Positions 7,688-16,852 of a stretch of DNA of 64,000 nt are shown piece by piece. Each line of letters begins with the position of its first letter. Within the stretch, counting starts at the first letter, position 1. The position numbers and the translations under genes were made by a program. Below the pieces are notes generated by a model. It was not told the origin of the DNA. It made no database searches and worked only from the letters and a program-made list of their open reading frames with translations. Source of the DNA: an uncultured Bilophila sp. (GTDB taxonomy: Bacteria > Desulfobacterota > Desulfovibrionia > Desulfovibrionales > Desulfovibrionaceae); the NCBI GenBank assembly GCA_910585945.1, contig CAJUHZ010000003.1, positions 62,001-126,000 on the forward strand, read 5' to 3'.

Positions 7688-9263
7688 ACAGCCTGTCCGC
7701 AAGAGCCTGTTGGCGGCGGGCGCGTCCCTGTTTTCTGAAGGCGTCCAGCACGGATCGGGCGAGATCCTGATTGTAGAGGCGTTCCGCCGCCTGGGCGGTG
7801 CGGACGATATGCGCGTCCGTGGCGAAACCGCGCCGCACGGCTTCCAGCAGGTAGGGGAGCATTTGCCCTTCAAGCGCGCACGCATCGGCACAGCGGAGGA
7901 GCATGTCAAGAATCCGGGCGGAGGGGCCGCGCTTCCAGGCCATGAGCGCCACTTCCAGGGCTGTTTCCGGAACGGGATCCCCGAGGGGCTTCAGCCAGCC
8001 GGGGTAAAATACGCGCCCCCGCGCGAAGCATGTTTCGGCCATGTGCAGCAGGATCGCCTCGGGGCTTGAGTCGGCTTCGTTTCCCGCTGTTTCCACGTTC
8101 TCCGCAAGGGCCGGGCGGCCCGTGTCCAGCAGACGCCGGGCGCGCCGCGTGTCCCCTGCCTGCAGGAAGAGCAACGCCAGCTTGAGCGCGGCCGGAAAGA
8201 CATGCCCCTGGCGCAGGGCAAGGAAATACAGCCGGATCGCTTCTTCCGCACGCCCCCGCCACGCTTCCATGTCACCGAGCAGGCAGGCCGCCTCCCCGGC
8301 CACGTTCCCTCCATCTTGCAGCAGGTTGCGCGCCGTGCGCCTTGCGGGTGAAAGAAGCCCTCCGTACCTTTGGCAGAGGCGGGCGAAGGCGCGCGCTTCG
8401 GCCAGCCGTCTGACCGGCTGATCCCGGCGCGCGTTGCGGGCGGCATTGGCCGCGAGCGCGGCAAGCAGTTCTTCCGCACGGCGTCGGCTGGTATGCCCGG
8501 CCCGACATGCTTCCTGTCCGGCGGAGGCGATGGCCTGGCTGGCGTCGTCGTCCGCGAGCAGTTGCCCGGCCTTTTCAAGGAGTGTGGACGGCGTGTAGGC
8601 GACAAGGTGGATGCCGTCCCGAAAGAAGTCGTCCACGCCTGCCGCGTTGGCCTCGGTCAGCACCGGGGATCCGGACGCCATGCCCTGCAACACGCGGAGG
8701 GTCAGGCCGCTGAACAGGTTTTCATTCAGCACGATGCGCGACCGCGCGAAGATATCCGCCATGCCGGCCACGCTCACGCCTTCCGCCACATAGACGAGAT
8801 AGCGTCGCCGCAAGGCGGTGACGATGTTCAGGCGCTTCACCCGCTCCGGCGAAAATCTGCCCACAAAGGCAATGGCGTGCTCCTTGCGCGCCGGCTGGCG
8901 AAAGGCCGATTCCGACACGCACACCGGGAGCCAGACCGCCCGCAGACCTTCCCTGGTCAGGGCGGCGACGGAGGAAAGCTGATCCACGAAGAGATCGTCA
9001 AAGACCTTGCCGAGTTCGCTGATCCAGTATTCATTGAGGGGCGAATCAATGCAGTGCGCGACCAGCCGATGCCGGCTCTCGCTCAATCCCGTTGGCAGGT
9101 TCGTGTCGCCCCAGAGTTCGATCAGGACAAAATCCGGATCGGCGCACGCCGCGTCCACCTGTTCGTCAAGCGTGCGATCCCTGGCGAACGAGACGGGAAA
9201 GACCCTGTGCCCGAGCTGTTGCAGCCCTTCCCGCAAAAAGGAACCCTGATATACGATGTTCAT
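7632..9263 (-). CDS. CgeB-like glycosyltransferase with C-terminal helical repeats
   Basis: A 543-residue protein in two parts. Residues 1 to about 270 are a CgeB-like GT-B glycosyltransferase: IELWGDTNLP, then HAIAFVGRFSPERVKRL, FARSRIVLNENLFSGLTLRVLQGMASG and a downstream acidic loop. The remainder is Ala/Leu/Arg-rich helices with TPR-like spacing (EEAIRLYFLALRQGHVFPAA, then AGDTRRARRLL), which would be a protein-interaction platform. It lies 36 bases after rnr, last in a minus-strand string with lpxK, and overlaps the 3' end of the facing glycosyltransferase by 56 bases. Together with lpxK it suggests envelope glycan work, but the acceptor is not known. Confidence 0.78.
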   Translation of the reverse strand: MNIVYQGSFLREGLQQLGHRVFPVSFARDRTLDEQVDAACADPDFVLIELWGDTNLPTGLSESRHRLVAHCIDSPLNEYWISELGKVFDDLFVDQLSSVAALTREGLRAVWLPVCVSESAFRQPARKEHAIAFVGRFSPERVKRLNIVTALRRRYLVYVAEGVSVAGMADIFARSRIVLNENLFSGLTLRVLQGMASGSPVLTEANAAGVDDFFRDGIHLVAYTPSTLLEKAGQLLADDDASQAIASAGQEACRAGHTSRRRAEELLAALAANAARNARRDQPVRRLAEARAFARLCQRYGGLLSPARRTARNLLQDGGNVAGEAACLLGDMEAWRGRAEEAIRLYFLALRQGHVFPAALKLALLFLQAGDTRRARRLLDTGRPALAENVETAGNEADSSPEAILLHMAETCFARGRVFYPGWLKPLGDPVPETALEVALMAWKRGPSARILDMLLRCADACALEGQMLPYLLEAVRRGFATDAHIVRTAQAAERLYNQDLARSVLDAFRKQGRARRQQALADRLFRQSDPAHGQRAGQEKTP

Positions 9264-9298
9264 GTGTTTCCCGAGCGCCGGGAGCCGCTTTTGCCGGA

Positions 9299-11938
9299 TC
9301 AGCGTTTGCGCGTCGGCACGAGCGTCAGCGTGATTTCAAGCCGCCCGGCATGGACGTCGGCCAGCCGCGTCCGCACCCGCTGCCCGAGATGGAAGCGGCG
9401 GCCCTGGTGCAGGCCGATCAGTTCCTGACGCTCCGCGTCATACTCGAACAGATCATCGAGGCTTTCCAGCCGGATCATGCCTTCGACGGGCGCGGTGTCC
9501 AGCTCCACAAAAATCCCGAAGGGCGAAAGGCCGGAAACGATCCCGTCAAACCCTTCACCGACACGATCCCGCAACAGAAGGCAGCCCAGCCGGCGGCCGA
9601 TTTCGCGCTCGGCTTCGGTGGCCGTCCGCTCCCGCGCGTTGCACTGATCGCAGATGGCAAGCAGCTTGCGCCCGGCCGGGATCGGGCCGCTCCCGTCCAG
9701 AGTGAAACGGAGCGCGCGGTGGGTCATCAGATCCGCATACCGGCGGATGGGCGAGGTGAAGTGGCAATACGCCGTGGAAGCCAGGCCGAAGTGCTCCTCG
9801 GCTTCGGGCGAGTAGCGGGCCTGCATCATGGAGCGCAGCGTCAGGCGATTGACGAGAAATTCGCCCGAACCGCCGCGCGCTTCGCTCAGGATGCGGCGGA
9901 GAGCGCGGGCGACGTCGCGCGGCGCGCGTGGGGTGCGGGTGCTGACGTCCGGGGGCACAAGACCGGACGAGTGCAGAGTGCGGAAGAGGCTTTCCAGACG
10001 CTCGCGATCCGGAGCCGGGTGAACGCGGTACGGGAAGGGCGCGCCTCGTTCCGCGAGATGGCGGGCGACAGCTTCATTGGCGGCCAGCATACAGGCTTCG
10101 ATCAGCCGGTGCGATTCCAGCCGTTCCCGTCGGCGGATAGCCACAAGCCGGCCGCTGGTCCGATCGACGACGAACTCCGGCTCCGGCAGTTCAAAATCAA
10201 GAGATCCGGCGGCGTCGCGCCGCGCGCGCAGGACCCGCGCGAGATCGCGCGCATCCCCGAGACCGGGGAAGCGCCGGAGCAGATCCGGCCCGGCGTCGCG
10301 CCGTTCCGCCTGCCGTTCTGTCTGTCGATTGGGGCCGCTCTCTCCCCTGCCGTCCTTCGCGGCGTCGGCCGCGTCAATCGCCTCAGCCGCGTCAGCCACA
10401 TCCAGAGCGGCCTGTGTTTCCTCATACGTCAGCCGGGCGCGGGAGCGGATGCACGCCGGGAAAAAGACCGCTCCCCGTGGCGCACCGGACGCGTCGAAGC
10501 GCATGCGCACGGTCATGACCAGGCGATCCTCGCCCGGCCGCAGACTGCACAGATCGTTGGAGAGGATTTCCGGCAGCATGGGCGAAACAGAAGCGGGAAA
10601 ATAGCAGGAGTTGCCCCGTTCCCGCGCCTCCCGGTCAAGGGCGGATCCCGGCCGCACGAAGTGGCTCACGTCGGCAATGGCCACCCACAGTTCCCATCCC
10701 GTGTTCCGGCGGAGGACGCAGATGGCGTCGTCAAAGTCGCGCGCGTCCGCGCCGTCGATGGTGACAAAGGGCAGGGATCGCAGATCCTGCCGTTCGGCCG
10801 TGGATCGGAAGGGGATATCTGCCGGATCGCAGGCAGTGGGGACAGGATCGTTGCCGGCCTGTCTGTCGGCCGCGGCGTTTGCCTCGGCCAGGACATTGGC
10901 GGGAAAGTCCAGCGGAATGAGATGGTTGAGCTTGACCAGACGTTCCTGTACGGCGACGTCGTCTTCCCGTCCGAGGGCCGCGCGGGCCGTGGCGAGGCGC
11001 ACGGGCTGGCCTCTCATGCGGCGCGGTTCAGACTTCACGCCGGCAGGGGCGGGCGCTTCCTGATCCGGAGATCGTTCCGGCGCGCCCTCCGGCACATTGC
11101 CGGGCGTGGCCTGATCCGTATCCTGGCCCGTATCCTCGGGGAGAACAAGCAGGAGATCCCCGATCTTCGGGGCGGCCGGCAGGGCGGAAACATCCGCCAG
11201 CACCAGAAAGGCGAAGCGCGGGTCCGCCGGCCGGCAGAGGACTCGCCCCGCGGCGTCGGGCCGGGCCGCGACATGGACGGCAAGCTCCTGTGTCCCGCGC
11301 TGGAGCACGCGCAGGATTCGCCCCTCCGGATGGAGGCTCGCCCCGGATCCGCCGACTTCCGGGCTGCGGAACCGCGCGGCGCGCCTGCCTTGCCGGGCAG
11401 GGCGGCCGGATGCTTGTCTTGTCGGCTGGACAAGGACTTCCACCGTGTCCCCATGCCAGGCGTCGCCCAGGGCCAGGGGATGGATGAAAATATCCGCCAC
11501 GCGTCGGGGGCGTCCGCCAGCCTGCCCGCCTGTCCCTCTGGATGCCCCTCCGTCTGGCGTGGAGGAAAGCGGCGTGACAAGACCGGCCCCGGAACGCTGG
11601 ATGGACAAGACGCCGGCGAGCGTGGGCGCTTGCGAGGCGTCGGCCCAGCGCCCGCCGCTCAGGCGCAGCAGGCGCCCCTGTGCGGCCAGCGCGTCCAGAA
11701 GCGCGCGCAACGCCTTTTTCCCCCGCCGGGGAAGATCGAGGAAGCGGAGCGCGTCGTCCAGACGCAGGGGATGCCCGACTGTTCCGAACAGTTCGAGGAC
11801 TTCCGCCGGGTCTGTACTTTCCACAGCGGGAAGCTCCCGCATGGCTCCGCTGGAGCTGCCTTGCGGATCGTCGGGGCGCGTCACTCGCCGCTTGCGCCCC
11901 GAGGTTCGCCCGTGTCCGGAGAAATGTCGCTTGCGCAT
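9299..11938 (-). CDS. rnr: Ribonuclease R (RNB-family 3'-5' exoribonuclease)
   Basis: An 879-residue processive exoribonuclease of RNA quality control. Domain order from the N terminus: a basic tail (residues 1-30), a winged helix (about 40-100, AEVLELFGTVGHPLRL onward), cold-shock-like domains, the RNB catalytic domain, and a C-terminal S1 domain (GEGFDGIVSGLSPFGIFVEL). The catalytic acidic cluster is visible as IDGADARDFDDAI. Two low-complexity insertions (about residues 275-310, and the RQTERQAERRDAG run) lengthen it beyond the E. coli enzyme (about 810). Its start lies 58 bases inside the 3' end of lpxK, so translation is probably coupled. Confidence 0.93.
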   Translation of the reverse strand: MRKRHFSGHGRTSGRKRRVTRPDDPQGSSSGAMRELPAVESTDPAEVLELFGTVGHPLRLDDALRFLDLPRRGKKALRALLDALAAQGRLLRLSGGRWADASQAPTLAGVLSIQRSGAGLVTPLSSTPDGGASRGTGGQAGGRPRRVADIFIHPLALGDAWHGDTVEVLVQPTRQASGRPARQGRRAARFRSPEVGGSGASLHPEGRILRVLQRGTQELAVHVAARPDAAGRVLCRPADPRFAFLVLADVSALPAAPKIGDLLLVLPEDTGQDTDQATPGNVPEGAPERSPDQEAPAPAGVKSEPRRMRGQPVRLATARAALGREDDVAVQERLVKLNHLIPLDFPANVLAEANAAADRQAGNDPVPTACDPADIPFRSTAERQDLRSLPFVTIDGADARDFDDAICVLRRNTGWELWVAIADVSHFVRPGSALDREARERGNSCYFPASVSPMLPEILSNDLCSLRPGEDRLVMTVRMRFDASGAPRGAVFFPACIRSRARLTYEETQAALDVADAAEAIDAADAAKDGRGESGPNRQTERQAERRDAGPDLLRRFPGLGDARDLARVLRARRDAAGSLDFELPEPEFVVDRTSGRLVAIRRRERLESHRLIEACMLAANEAVARHLAERGAPFPYRVHPAPDRERLESLFRTLHSSGLVPPDVSTRTPRAPRDVARALRRILSEARGGSGEFLVNRLTLRSMMQARYSPEAEEHFGLASTAYCHFTSPIRRYADLMTHRALRFTLDGSGPIPAGRKLLAICDQCNARERTATEAEREIGRRLGCLLLRDRVGEGFDGIVSGLSPFGIFVELDTAPVEGMIRLESLDDLFEYDAERQELIGLHQGRRFHLGQRVRTRLADVHAGRLEITLTLVPTRKR

Positions 11939-13296
11939 GAAAAGGCTCTGCTCATGGTTGCGGGATCGTTGTCCGCGTCCGGCGCGGGAACATGTTCCGC
12001 GTCCGGGCCGGTTTCGGGAGGCGTCGTGTTCGCCGGCTCTGTCGCGTCTGCCCCGTCTGCTCTGTCTGGCCTGTCTGGCGGAGCCGTCGGGTCTTCCGCC
12101 GGGGCTGCCGAATCCGCCGGACCGGACGCCGCGGCGGGATCGTTCCCTGCCGCCCGGGGAGGGGGTGGGGGCGTTTCATCCCACAGGTCCGCGTCGGCGG
12201 CAAAGCCTGTCCATCTGGAATCGCGCGGACCAAGTTGTTCGATGCTGTTTTCCTGCCGCAGACGCCACCATTCGTCAAACCAGCGGGGGAAGCTCGTTCC
12301 GGCCCAGACCGACGGCCCGAAGCACGCCTCGACTCGCAAGGCCCAGACGTCGGCGGCCGACAACTCGCGGAGCTTGACGGCGTCCTTTCTGGTGCAGATC
12401 ACGGGGAGACCCGCCTGCGTGATGCGCTCCACATCGCGGAATCCGTAGGCGTGGTGATCGGGGAAGAAAAATTCCGCCTCAGGCGCGTGCCCGAGAAAGG
12501 CGGTGACCGTTTCGCGCACCTGGATCGGATTGCCGACTCCGGCTGTCAGGGCGTAGGGTTTGCGTCGCAAGGTTTCCGGAGGGCTGTTGCGCGTTCCGAT
12601 CGGCTCCAGACCCACGGGACGCAGGGTGAAGCTGAACACCGGGCGTTTGAACCTGGCAAGGCGGGTGCGGATTGCGGGCAACAGGCGTTCCATGCCCGCC
12701 CTGTCGCACTTGATCAGAAAGGCGTCGGCCCGGCTCAGGGCGTCGGCGCTTTCGCGCCAGGATCCGGCCGGGATGAGCCTGTTCCATTCCGTGCCCAGAT
12801 CTTCGGGGCGAAGGAGGACGAGATCGAGATCGCGCCGGAGCGAGAGGTGCTGAAAGCCGTCGTCCAGCAGGAGCAGATCGGGCGAAAGGCAGCGCATGGC
12901 ATAGCGGCCTGAACGCTGGCGATCGGGGTCCACCAGCACGGCGGATTCCGGGTGATCCTGCGCGAGCATGAGCGGCTCGTCGCCCACCTCTCTGGCCCTG
13001 TGGTGATGCCGGACATAGATGGAAGAGAGCCGCACGTCCGCCTTGTACCCGCGGGAGAGCACCACGGAGCGGAGTTTCCGGGTCTCGGCCCAGGTCAGCA
13101 GCCAGTCGGTGAGCGGGGTTTTGCCCGTGCCGCCCCAGGCGATGTTGCCCACGGAGATGCAGGGGCAGGAGGGGCGGAGGCGGTTGCGGTAGCCGCTTTC
13201 CCAGCTCCGGCGACGCAGGCTGGCCCCCAGGCGGAACAGGGCGGCGAGGGGACGCAGGGCAAAAGCCAGACGGGTCTGGAGACGAAGCAGGTCCAT
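11881..13296 (-). CDS. lpxK: Tetraacyldisaccharide 4'-kinase (lipid A synthesis)
   Basis: LpxK is a membrane-associated kinase that phosphorylates the 4' position of the lipid A disaccharide. The P-loop is GGTGKTPLTDW (about residue 55) and the second conserved block is LLLLDDGFQHLSLRRDLDL. The N terminus (residues 1-35) is amphipathic and would bind the membrane. Normal LpxK is 310-360 residues; this one is 471, because after WFDEWWRL it carries about 110 residues of Pro-, Asp- and Ala-rich low-complexity sequence. The tail is read through the region overlapping rnr and is probably disordered. It follows an unknown gene by six bases. Confidence 0.93.
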   Translation of the reverse strand: MDLLRLQTRLAFALRPLAALFRLGASLRRRSWESGYRNRLRPSCPCISVGNIAWGGTGKTPLTDWLLTWAETRKLRSVVLSRGYKADVRLSSIYVRHHHRAREVGDEPLMLAQDHPESAVLVDPDRQRSGRYAMRCLSPDLLLLDDGFQHLSLRRDLDLVLLRPEDLGTEWNRLIPAGSWRESADALSRADAFLIKCDRAGMERLLPAIRTRLARFKRPVFSFTLRPVGLEPIGTRNSPPETLRRKPYALTAGVGNPIQVRETVTAFLGHAPEAEFFFPDHHAYGFRDVERITQAGLPVICTRKDAVKLRELSAADVWALRVEACFGPSVWAGTSFPRWFDEWWRLRQENSIEQLGPRDSRWTGFAADADLWDETPPPPPRAAGNDPAAASGPADSAAPAEDPTAPPDRPDRADGADATEPANTTPPETGPDAEHVPAPDADNDPATMSRAFSCASDISPDTGEPRGASGE

Positions 13297-13302
13297 AGCT
13301 GA

Positions 13303-13845
13303 TCAATCCGCTGAAAATTCGTAGTTGGCGAACTTGTCCAGCACGGCGCACAGGGTAATGGCCATCATCCCGGCCAGAAAGGCCGTGCGTTCGGAAGGCA
13401 GGCGGGAAAGATCCTCCACGCCGAGAACCCGTGCGTAAAAGCGCGCCGGACATTCCTTTTGCCTGTTTTGCGCCATGAGCCGGATGTAGGCGGCAAAGGT
13501 GTCGTCGATAAAGGCGTCGATGCGTTCCGCCGCATGGCCGAGCCGGCCGAGCAGCTCCCGCGTGGCGCGCAGATAGCCGGCGACAACAGCGTTCGGCGCT
13601 TCGGCCATCAGCCCGTAGGTCACGGCCGCGTGCACGAAGCCGCGCCACTCCTCAAGCAGGACGGCTCTGTCCGCCGGTCGGCCTTCACCGTCGGGAGCGA
13701 CGGCCCCGGGCGAGACCCCGGCGCGTTCCGCCATCTCCAGGATATCGCTCTCGCGCGTGTTCAGTTCAAAAAGTATACAGGCCGCCCGCACGCCTTCAGC
13801 ATGGGAAAGGCGTTTTCGGAGCGGCGCGTCGGGTGCCTGCGTCAT
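13303..13845 (-). CDS. Hypothetical helical protein upstream of lpxK
   Basis: A 180-residue soluble protein, mostly alpha-helical by composition, with one fairly hydrophobic helix near the C terminus (TAFLAGMMAITLCAVLDKF). No signal peptide, P-loop or metal motif is visible. It is first in the string unknown-lpxK-rnr-glycosyltransferase, and its stop is six bases from the lpxK start, so it is surely cotranscribed with lpxK. I do not recognise the family. The position suggests a link to lipid A or envelope assembly, but nothing in the protein proves it. Confidence 0.7.
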   Translation of the reverse strand: MTQAPDAPLRKRLSHAEGVRAACILFELNTRESDILEMAERAGVSPGAVAPDGEGRPADRAVLLEEWRGFVHAAVTYGLMAEAPNAVVAGYLRATRELLGRLGHAAERIDAFIDDTFAAYIRLMAQNRQKECPARFYARVLGVEDLSRLPSERTAFLAGMMAITLCAVLDKFANYEFSAD

Positions 13846-14024
13846 GGTCGCGTCCTTGTTGCTGCATCCTTTTGGGCAGGTGTATCTTTATTGGCGTGAA
13901 AGGACAAGGATGGTGGAAGGGACGATTTTTTCTTGCCTTGTCCGTGCCGGCCCGGCTACAAGTTTTTCCGCGCCGGCGCGAAAGCGCGCCCGCCGTCGTC
14001 GACAGGCAAACACAAGGAGAGCGT

Positions 14025-14732
14025 ATGAAACTCGTATACCGCGGCAAGACCAAGGATGTTTATGAACTGGACGCCGCGTCCCTGCATCTGGTGTTCACCG
14101 ACAGAGTCACCAAGAATGACGCCGGGGAAATCGATCCGGGCGGCAACAATCTGGCAGAGGAAACCGTACCCGGCCAGGCCGAAGCCTGCCTGCTCATGTC
14201 TTCCGCCATCTTCAGCGAAATTGCCGAAAAGAACATCGCCCGCACGCACATGATCGCCTGCGATCTGGAGAAGCTTTCCATGGATGTGCGGCGCGCCAGA
14301 ATGTTCAGGCCTGGTCTGGAATGGGTCACCCGCTGGGTGGGGACGGGCAGTTTCATCCGTCGCTACGGCATGGTTCCGGGCGTGCAGGACGGCATGCGCC
14401 TGCCTTCGCCCGTGTTCGAGATCACGCTCAAGGACGACGCCGCCGGCGATCCGCTCATCGTGCCTTCCGCCCTGACGGCCCTTGGCATTGTGGACGCCGC
14501 GATCATGGACGAACTGCTGGCGCGCAACGCCGCCGTCATGGAGGCCGTGCGGGCGATGTTCACCGCCCGGGGCCTGGATTTGTGGGATATCAAGGTTGAA
14601 TGGGGCCTGGATGAAGAAGGGCGGCCCCTGCTGATCGACGAAATTTCCCCCGGCTGCTGCCGCGCCTTCCGGGCCGGCACGCGCGACCGTGTGGCCGGGC
14701 TGGAACTGGCGGAATTCTTCAGGCGGGCGTAA
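14025..14732 (+). CDS. purC: Phosphoribosylaminoimidazole-succinocarboxamide synthase
   Basis: PurC joins aspartate to CAIR with ATP in purine synthesis. The protein is 235 residues, close to the E. coli length of 237, and starts MKLVYRGKTKDVYEL, the classic phosphate-binding opening. Other family blocks are FTDRVTKNDAGE, VGTGSFIRRYG and the late LLIDEISPG(C)CRAFRAG. The frame stays open upstream to 13833, but AAGGAGAG six bases before the ATG at 14025 and the family start settle the choice. It leads the purC-lpxI-small ORF-mutM string. Confidence 0.95.
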   Translation: MKLVYRGKTKDVYELDAASLHLVFTDRVTKNDAGEIDPGGNNLAEETVPGQAEACLLMSSAIFSEIAEKNIARTHMIACDLEKLSMDVRRARMFRPGLEWVTRWVGTGSFIRRYGMVPGVQDGMRLPSPVFEITLKDDAAGDPLIVPSALTALGIVDAAIMDELLARNAAVMEAVRAMFTARGLDLWDIKVEWGLDEEGRPLLIDEISPGCCRAFRAGTRDRVAGLELAEFFRRA

Positions 14733-14766
14733 GCCGTCGCCGGACAACCTACCCGTGGTGCGAGGC

Positions 14767-15651
14767 ATGGAAAACGAGCCTGTCGGAATCATCGCCGGGG
14801 GCGGGCAGTTCCCGCGCCTGGTGGCGGAAACTGTCCGGAAGTCGGGCGGACGCGCCGTGGTTTGCGGCTTTCACGGCCACACCGATCCGGATCTGCGCGC
14901 CGCGGCGGACGTTTTTTGTCTCTTGCGGCTCGGGCAGTTCAACAGGGTTCTCGCCTTTTTCCGGCGTCAGGGGGTGCGGCGCGTGTGCATGGCCGGGGCC
15001 ATCAACAAGCCGCGCGCCCTTGACTTCCGGCCGGATCTTCGCGCGCTGCGCATCGTCTTTTCCCTTCGCCGCAAGGGGGACGACGCGCTGTTGCGCGCCA
15101 TTATCGAGGATTTCGAGCGGGAGGGGTTCACCGTCGTCCCTGCTTCGGAGTTCGCGCCCTCGTTGCGCTGCCCGGCGGGGCGTCTTTCCCGCCGGCCGCC
15201 GGACGAGGAGGAATGGCGGGATATCCGTTTCGGCTGGCCCGTGGGGGCGTCGCTGGGGCGCTTTGATATCGGGCAGTGTCTGGTCGTGAAACAGGGCATG
15301 GTGGTTGCCGTGGAGTGCCTTGAAGGCACGGACGCCGCCTTGCGCCGCGGCGGCGAGCTTGGCGGCGCGGGCTGCGTGGCCCTCAAGATGGCCAAGCCGG
15401 GTCAGGACGAGCGGGCGGATTTGCCCTCCGTCGGCCTTGAAACCATCCGCCGGCTGGTGGAAGGCAAATACCGTTGCCTTGCTGTGGAAGCCGAAAAGAC
15501 CCTGTTTTTTGATATGGAAGCGGCGCTCGCTCTCGCGGATCGGCACGATCTGGCCGTTGTGGCGCTCAGGCCGGAAGAGGTGAACGGCACGCCGGACGGA
15601 ACCCCGGCCGCCGGTTCGGACAGGGCCGGAATTCTGGAGGATTGCGGATGA
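14767..15651 (+). CDS. lpxI: UDP-2,3-diacylglucosamine pyrophosphatase LpxI
   Basis: LpxI (formerly DUF1009) hydrolyses UDP-2,3-diacylglucosamine to lipid X in lipid A synthesis and replaces LpxH in many bacteria. The 294-residue protein opens with VGIIAGGGQFPRLVAETVR, the family N-terminal signature. It has the C-terminal block VVAVECLEGTDAALRRGG and the LKMAKPGQDERADLPSVG run that carries catalytic acidic residues. The frame extends upstream into purC, but the ATG at 14767 has GAGG before it and starts the domain. With lpxK, the window now carries two lipid A genes in separate strings. Its stop overlaps the next start as ATGA. Confidence 0.93.
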   Translation: MENEPVGIIAGGGQFPRLVAETVRKSGGRAVVCGFHGHTDPDLRAAADVFCLLRLGQFNRVLAFFRRQGVRRVCMAGAINKPRALDFRPDLRALRIVFSLRRKGDDALLRAIIEDFEREGFTVVPASEFAPSLRCPAGRLSRRPPDEEEWRDIRFGWPVGASLGRFDIGQCLVVKQGMVVAVECLEGTDAALRRGGELGGAGCVALKMAKPGQDERADLPSVGLETIRRLVEGKYRCLAVEAEKTLFFDMEAALALADRHDLAVVALRPEEVNGTPDGTPAAGSDRAGILEDCG

Positions 15652-15890
15652 AATACCTGATAGTCGAGGATTTTGCGGGGCAGCCGGCATTGTTTGTGTT
15701 TCCGCGGCGGGTGGATCATGCCGACATGAGGGATCAGCTCCCCTACGGGCGGGTTCTGGCGGCCGGCTATGTTGATCTGACGGACGGGGCGTTTCACTGC
15801 CACGGCGGGAGCGCGGAGCTTGGCGCGGCGGCCCGGCCGGAAGACGCGGATCTCTTCGCCCGCGCCTTTGCGGCGGAAACGCGGGTCTGA
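15648..15890 (+). CDS. Small hypothetical protein between lpxI and mutM
   Basis: An 80-residue protein starting MKYLIVEDFAGQPALFVFPR. The ATG overlaps the lpxI stop (ATGA) and has TGGAGG about ten bases upstream, so it is translationally coupled and very likely real. Composition is mixed alpha/beta with no membrane segment and no cysteine pairs. The histidines in DGAFHCHGGS are noticeable but match no motif I know. mutM begins seven bases after its stop. Function unknown. Confidence 0.7.
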   Translation: MKYLIVEDFAGQPALFVFPRRVDHADMRDQLPYGRVLAAGYVDLTDGAFHCHGGSAELGAAARPEDADLFARAFAAETRV

Positions 15891-15897
15891 TACGCCG

Positions 15898-16734
15898 ATG
15901 CCCGAACTGCCCGAAGTCGAAACCATCGCCCGCACCCTGGCTCCACATGTGCGGGGCCGGAGGGTCACCGGGCACTGTCTGCTCAACCCCGGCACGCTGC
16001 AAGGGGATGTTCCGCTTTCCATCCTGACGGGCGGGACGTTCGCCGCGCCGGGCCGCCGGGGAAAGCTCCTCCTGCTCCCTCTGCACGTTGCCGATGCGGA
16101 CGACGGGCCGGACGCCGTGATCGGCGTGGGCATCCACCTCAAGATGAGCGGACGCCTGTTCGTCTACCCGGCGGGAACGGAGCCGGGGCCGCATACCAGA
16201 CTCATTTTTGATCTGGACGACGGCTCGCGCCTCTTTTTCGACGACGCGCGCAAGTTCGGCTACGCGCGCGTGCTGACGCCGGCCGTCCTTGCCGCATGGC
16301 CGTTCTGGACGCGCCTCGGGCCGGAACCCCTGGAGATCGACGCCGCGGCCTTTGCCGCGCGCTTCGCCGCGCGAGCCGCCGCGATCAAGGCGTTACTGCT
16401 GGATCAGACGGTGCTTGCGGGCTGCGGCAACATTTACGCCGACGAAAGCCTGTTCCGGGCCGGGATCCGGCCGGAAACGCGGGCCAGCACGCTTTCGCCC
16501 GAACGATTGCACGGTCTGCACGCCGCGTTGCAGGAGGTCTTGCGCGAGTCCATCGCGGCCTGCGGCAGTTCCATCCGCGATTACCGCACCGCACGGGGCG
16601 ATGCCGGGGCGTTTCAGAACAGCTTCCGGGTCTACGGCCGGAGCGGCGAACGCTGCCTTGCGTGCGGCGCGAAACTGCGCGCCTGCAAGGTCGCCGGGCG
16701 CGCTACGGTGTACTGTCCGCGCTGCCAGAAGTAG
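15898..16734 (+). CDS. mutM: Formamidopyrimidine-DNA glycosylase (Fpg)
   Basis: MutM removes oxidised purines such as 8-oxoguanine and then cuts the strand by beta,delta-elimination. The 278-residue protein starts MPELPEVETIAR, where Pro1 (after Met removal) is the catalytic nucleophile and Glu2 assists. The H2TH region contains LLDQTVLAGCGNIYADESLF, and the C terminus carries the four-Cys zinc finger (CLACGAKL ... CPRC). The conserved Lys lies in GIHLKMSGR. All catalytic features are intact. It follows the small ORF by seven bases in the purC-lpxI string. Confidence 0.96.
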   Translation: MPELPEVETIARTLAPHVRGRRVTGHCLLNPGTLQGDVPLSILTGGTFAAPGRRGKLLLLPLHVADADDGPDAVIGVGIHLKMSGRLFVYPAGTEPGPHTRLIFDLDDGSRLFFDDARKFGYARVLTPAVLAAWPFWTRLGPEPLEIDAAAFAARFAARAAAIKALLLDQTVLAGCGNIYADESLFRAGIRPETRASTLSPERLHGLHAALQEVLRESIAACGSSIRDYRTARGDAGAFQNSFRVYGRSGERCLACGAKLRACKVAGRATVYCPRCQK

Positions 16735-16852
16735 CCGGCCGGAAAACGCCCCCGTTTCGCGGGCGGGGGTCATGCGGGGGTGTTGCCCCGACGCCTGCAC
16801 TGTCCGGCATGTGCCGGAATGAATCAAGCACAAAACGGAGAATGGGGAAACC

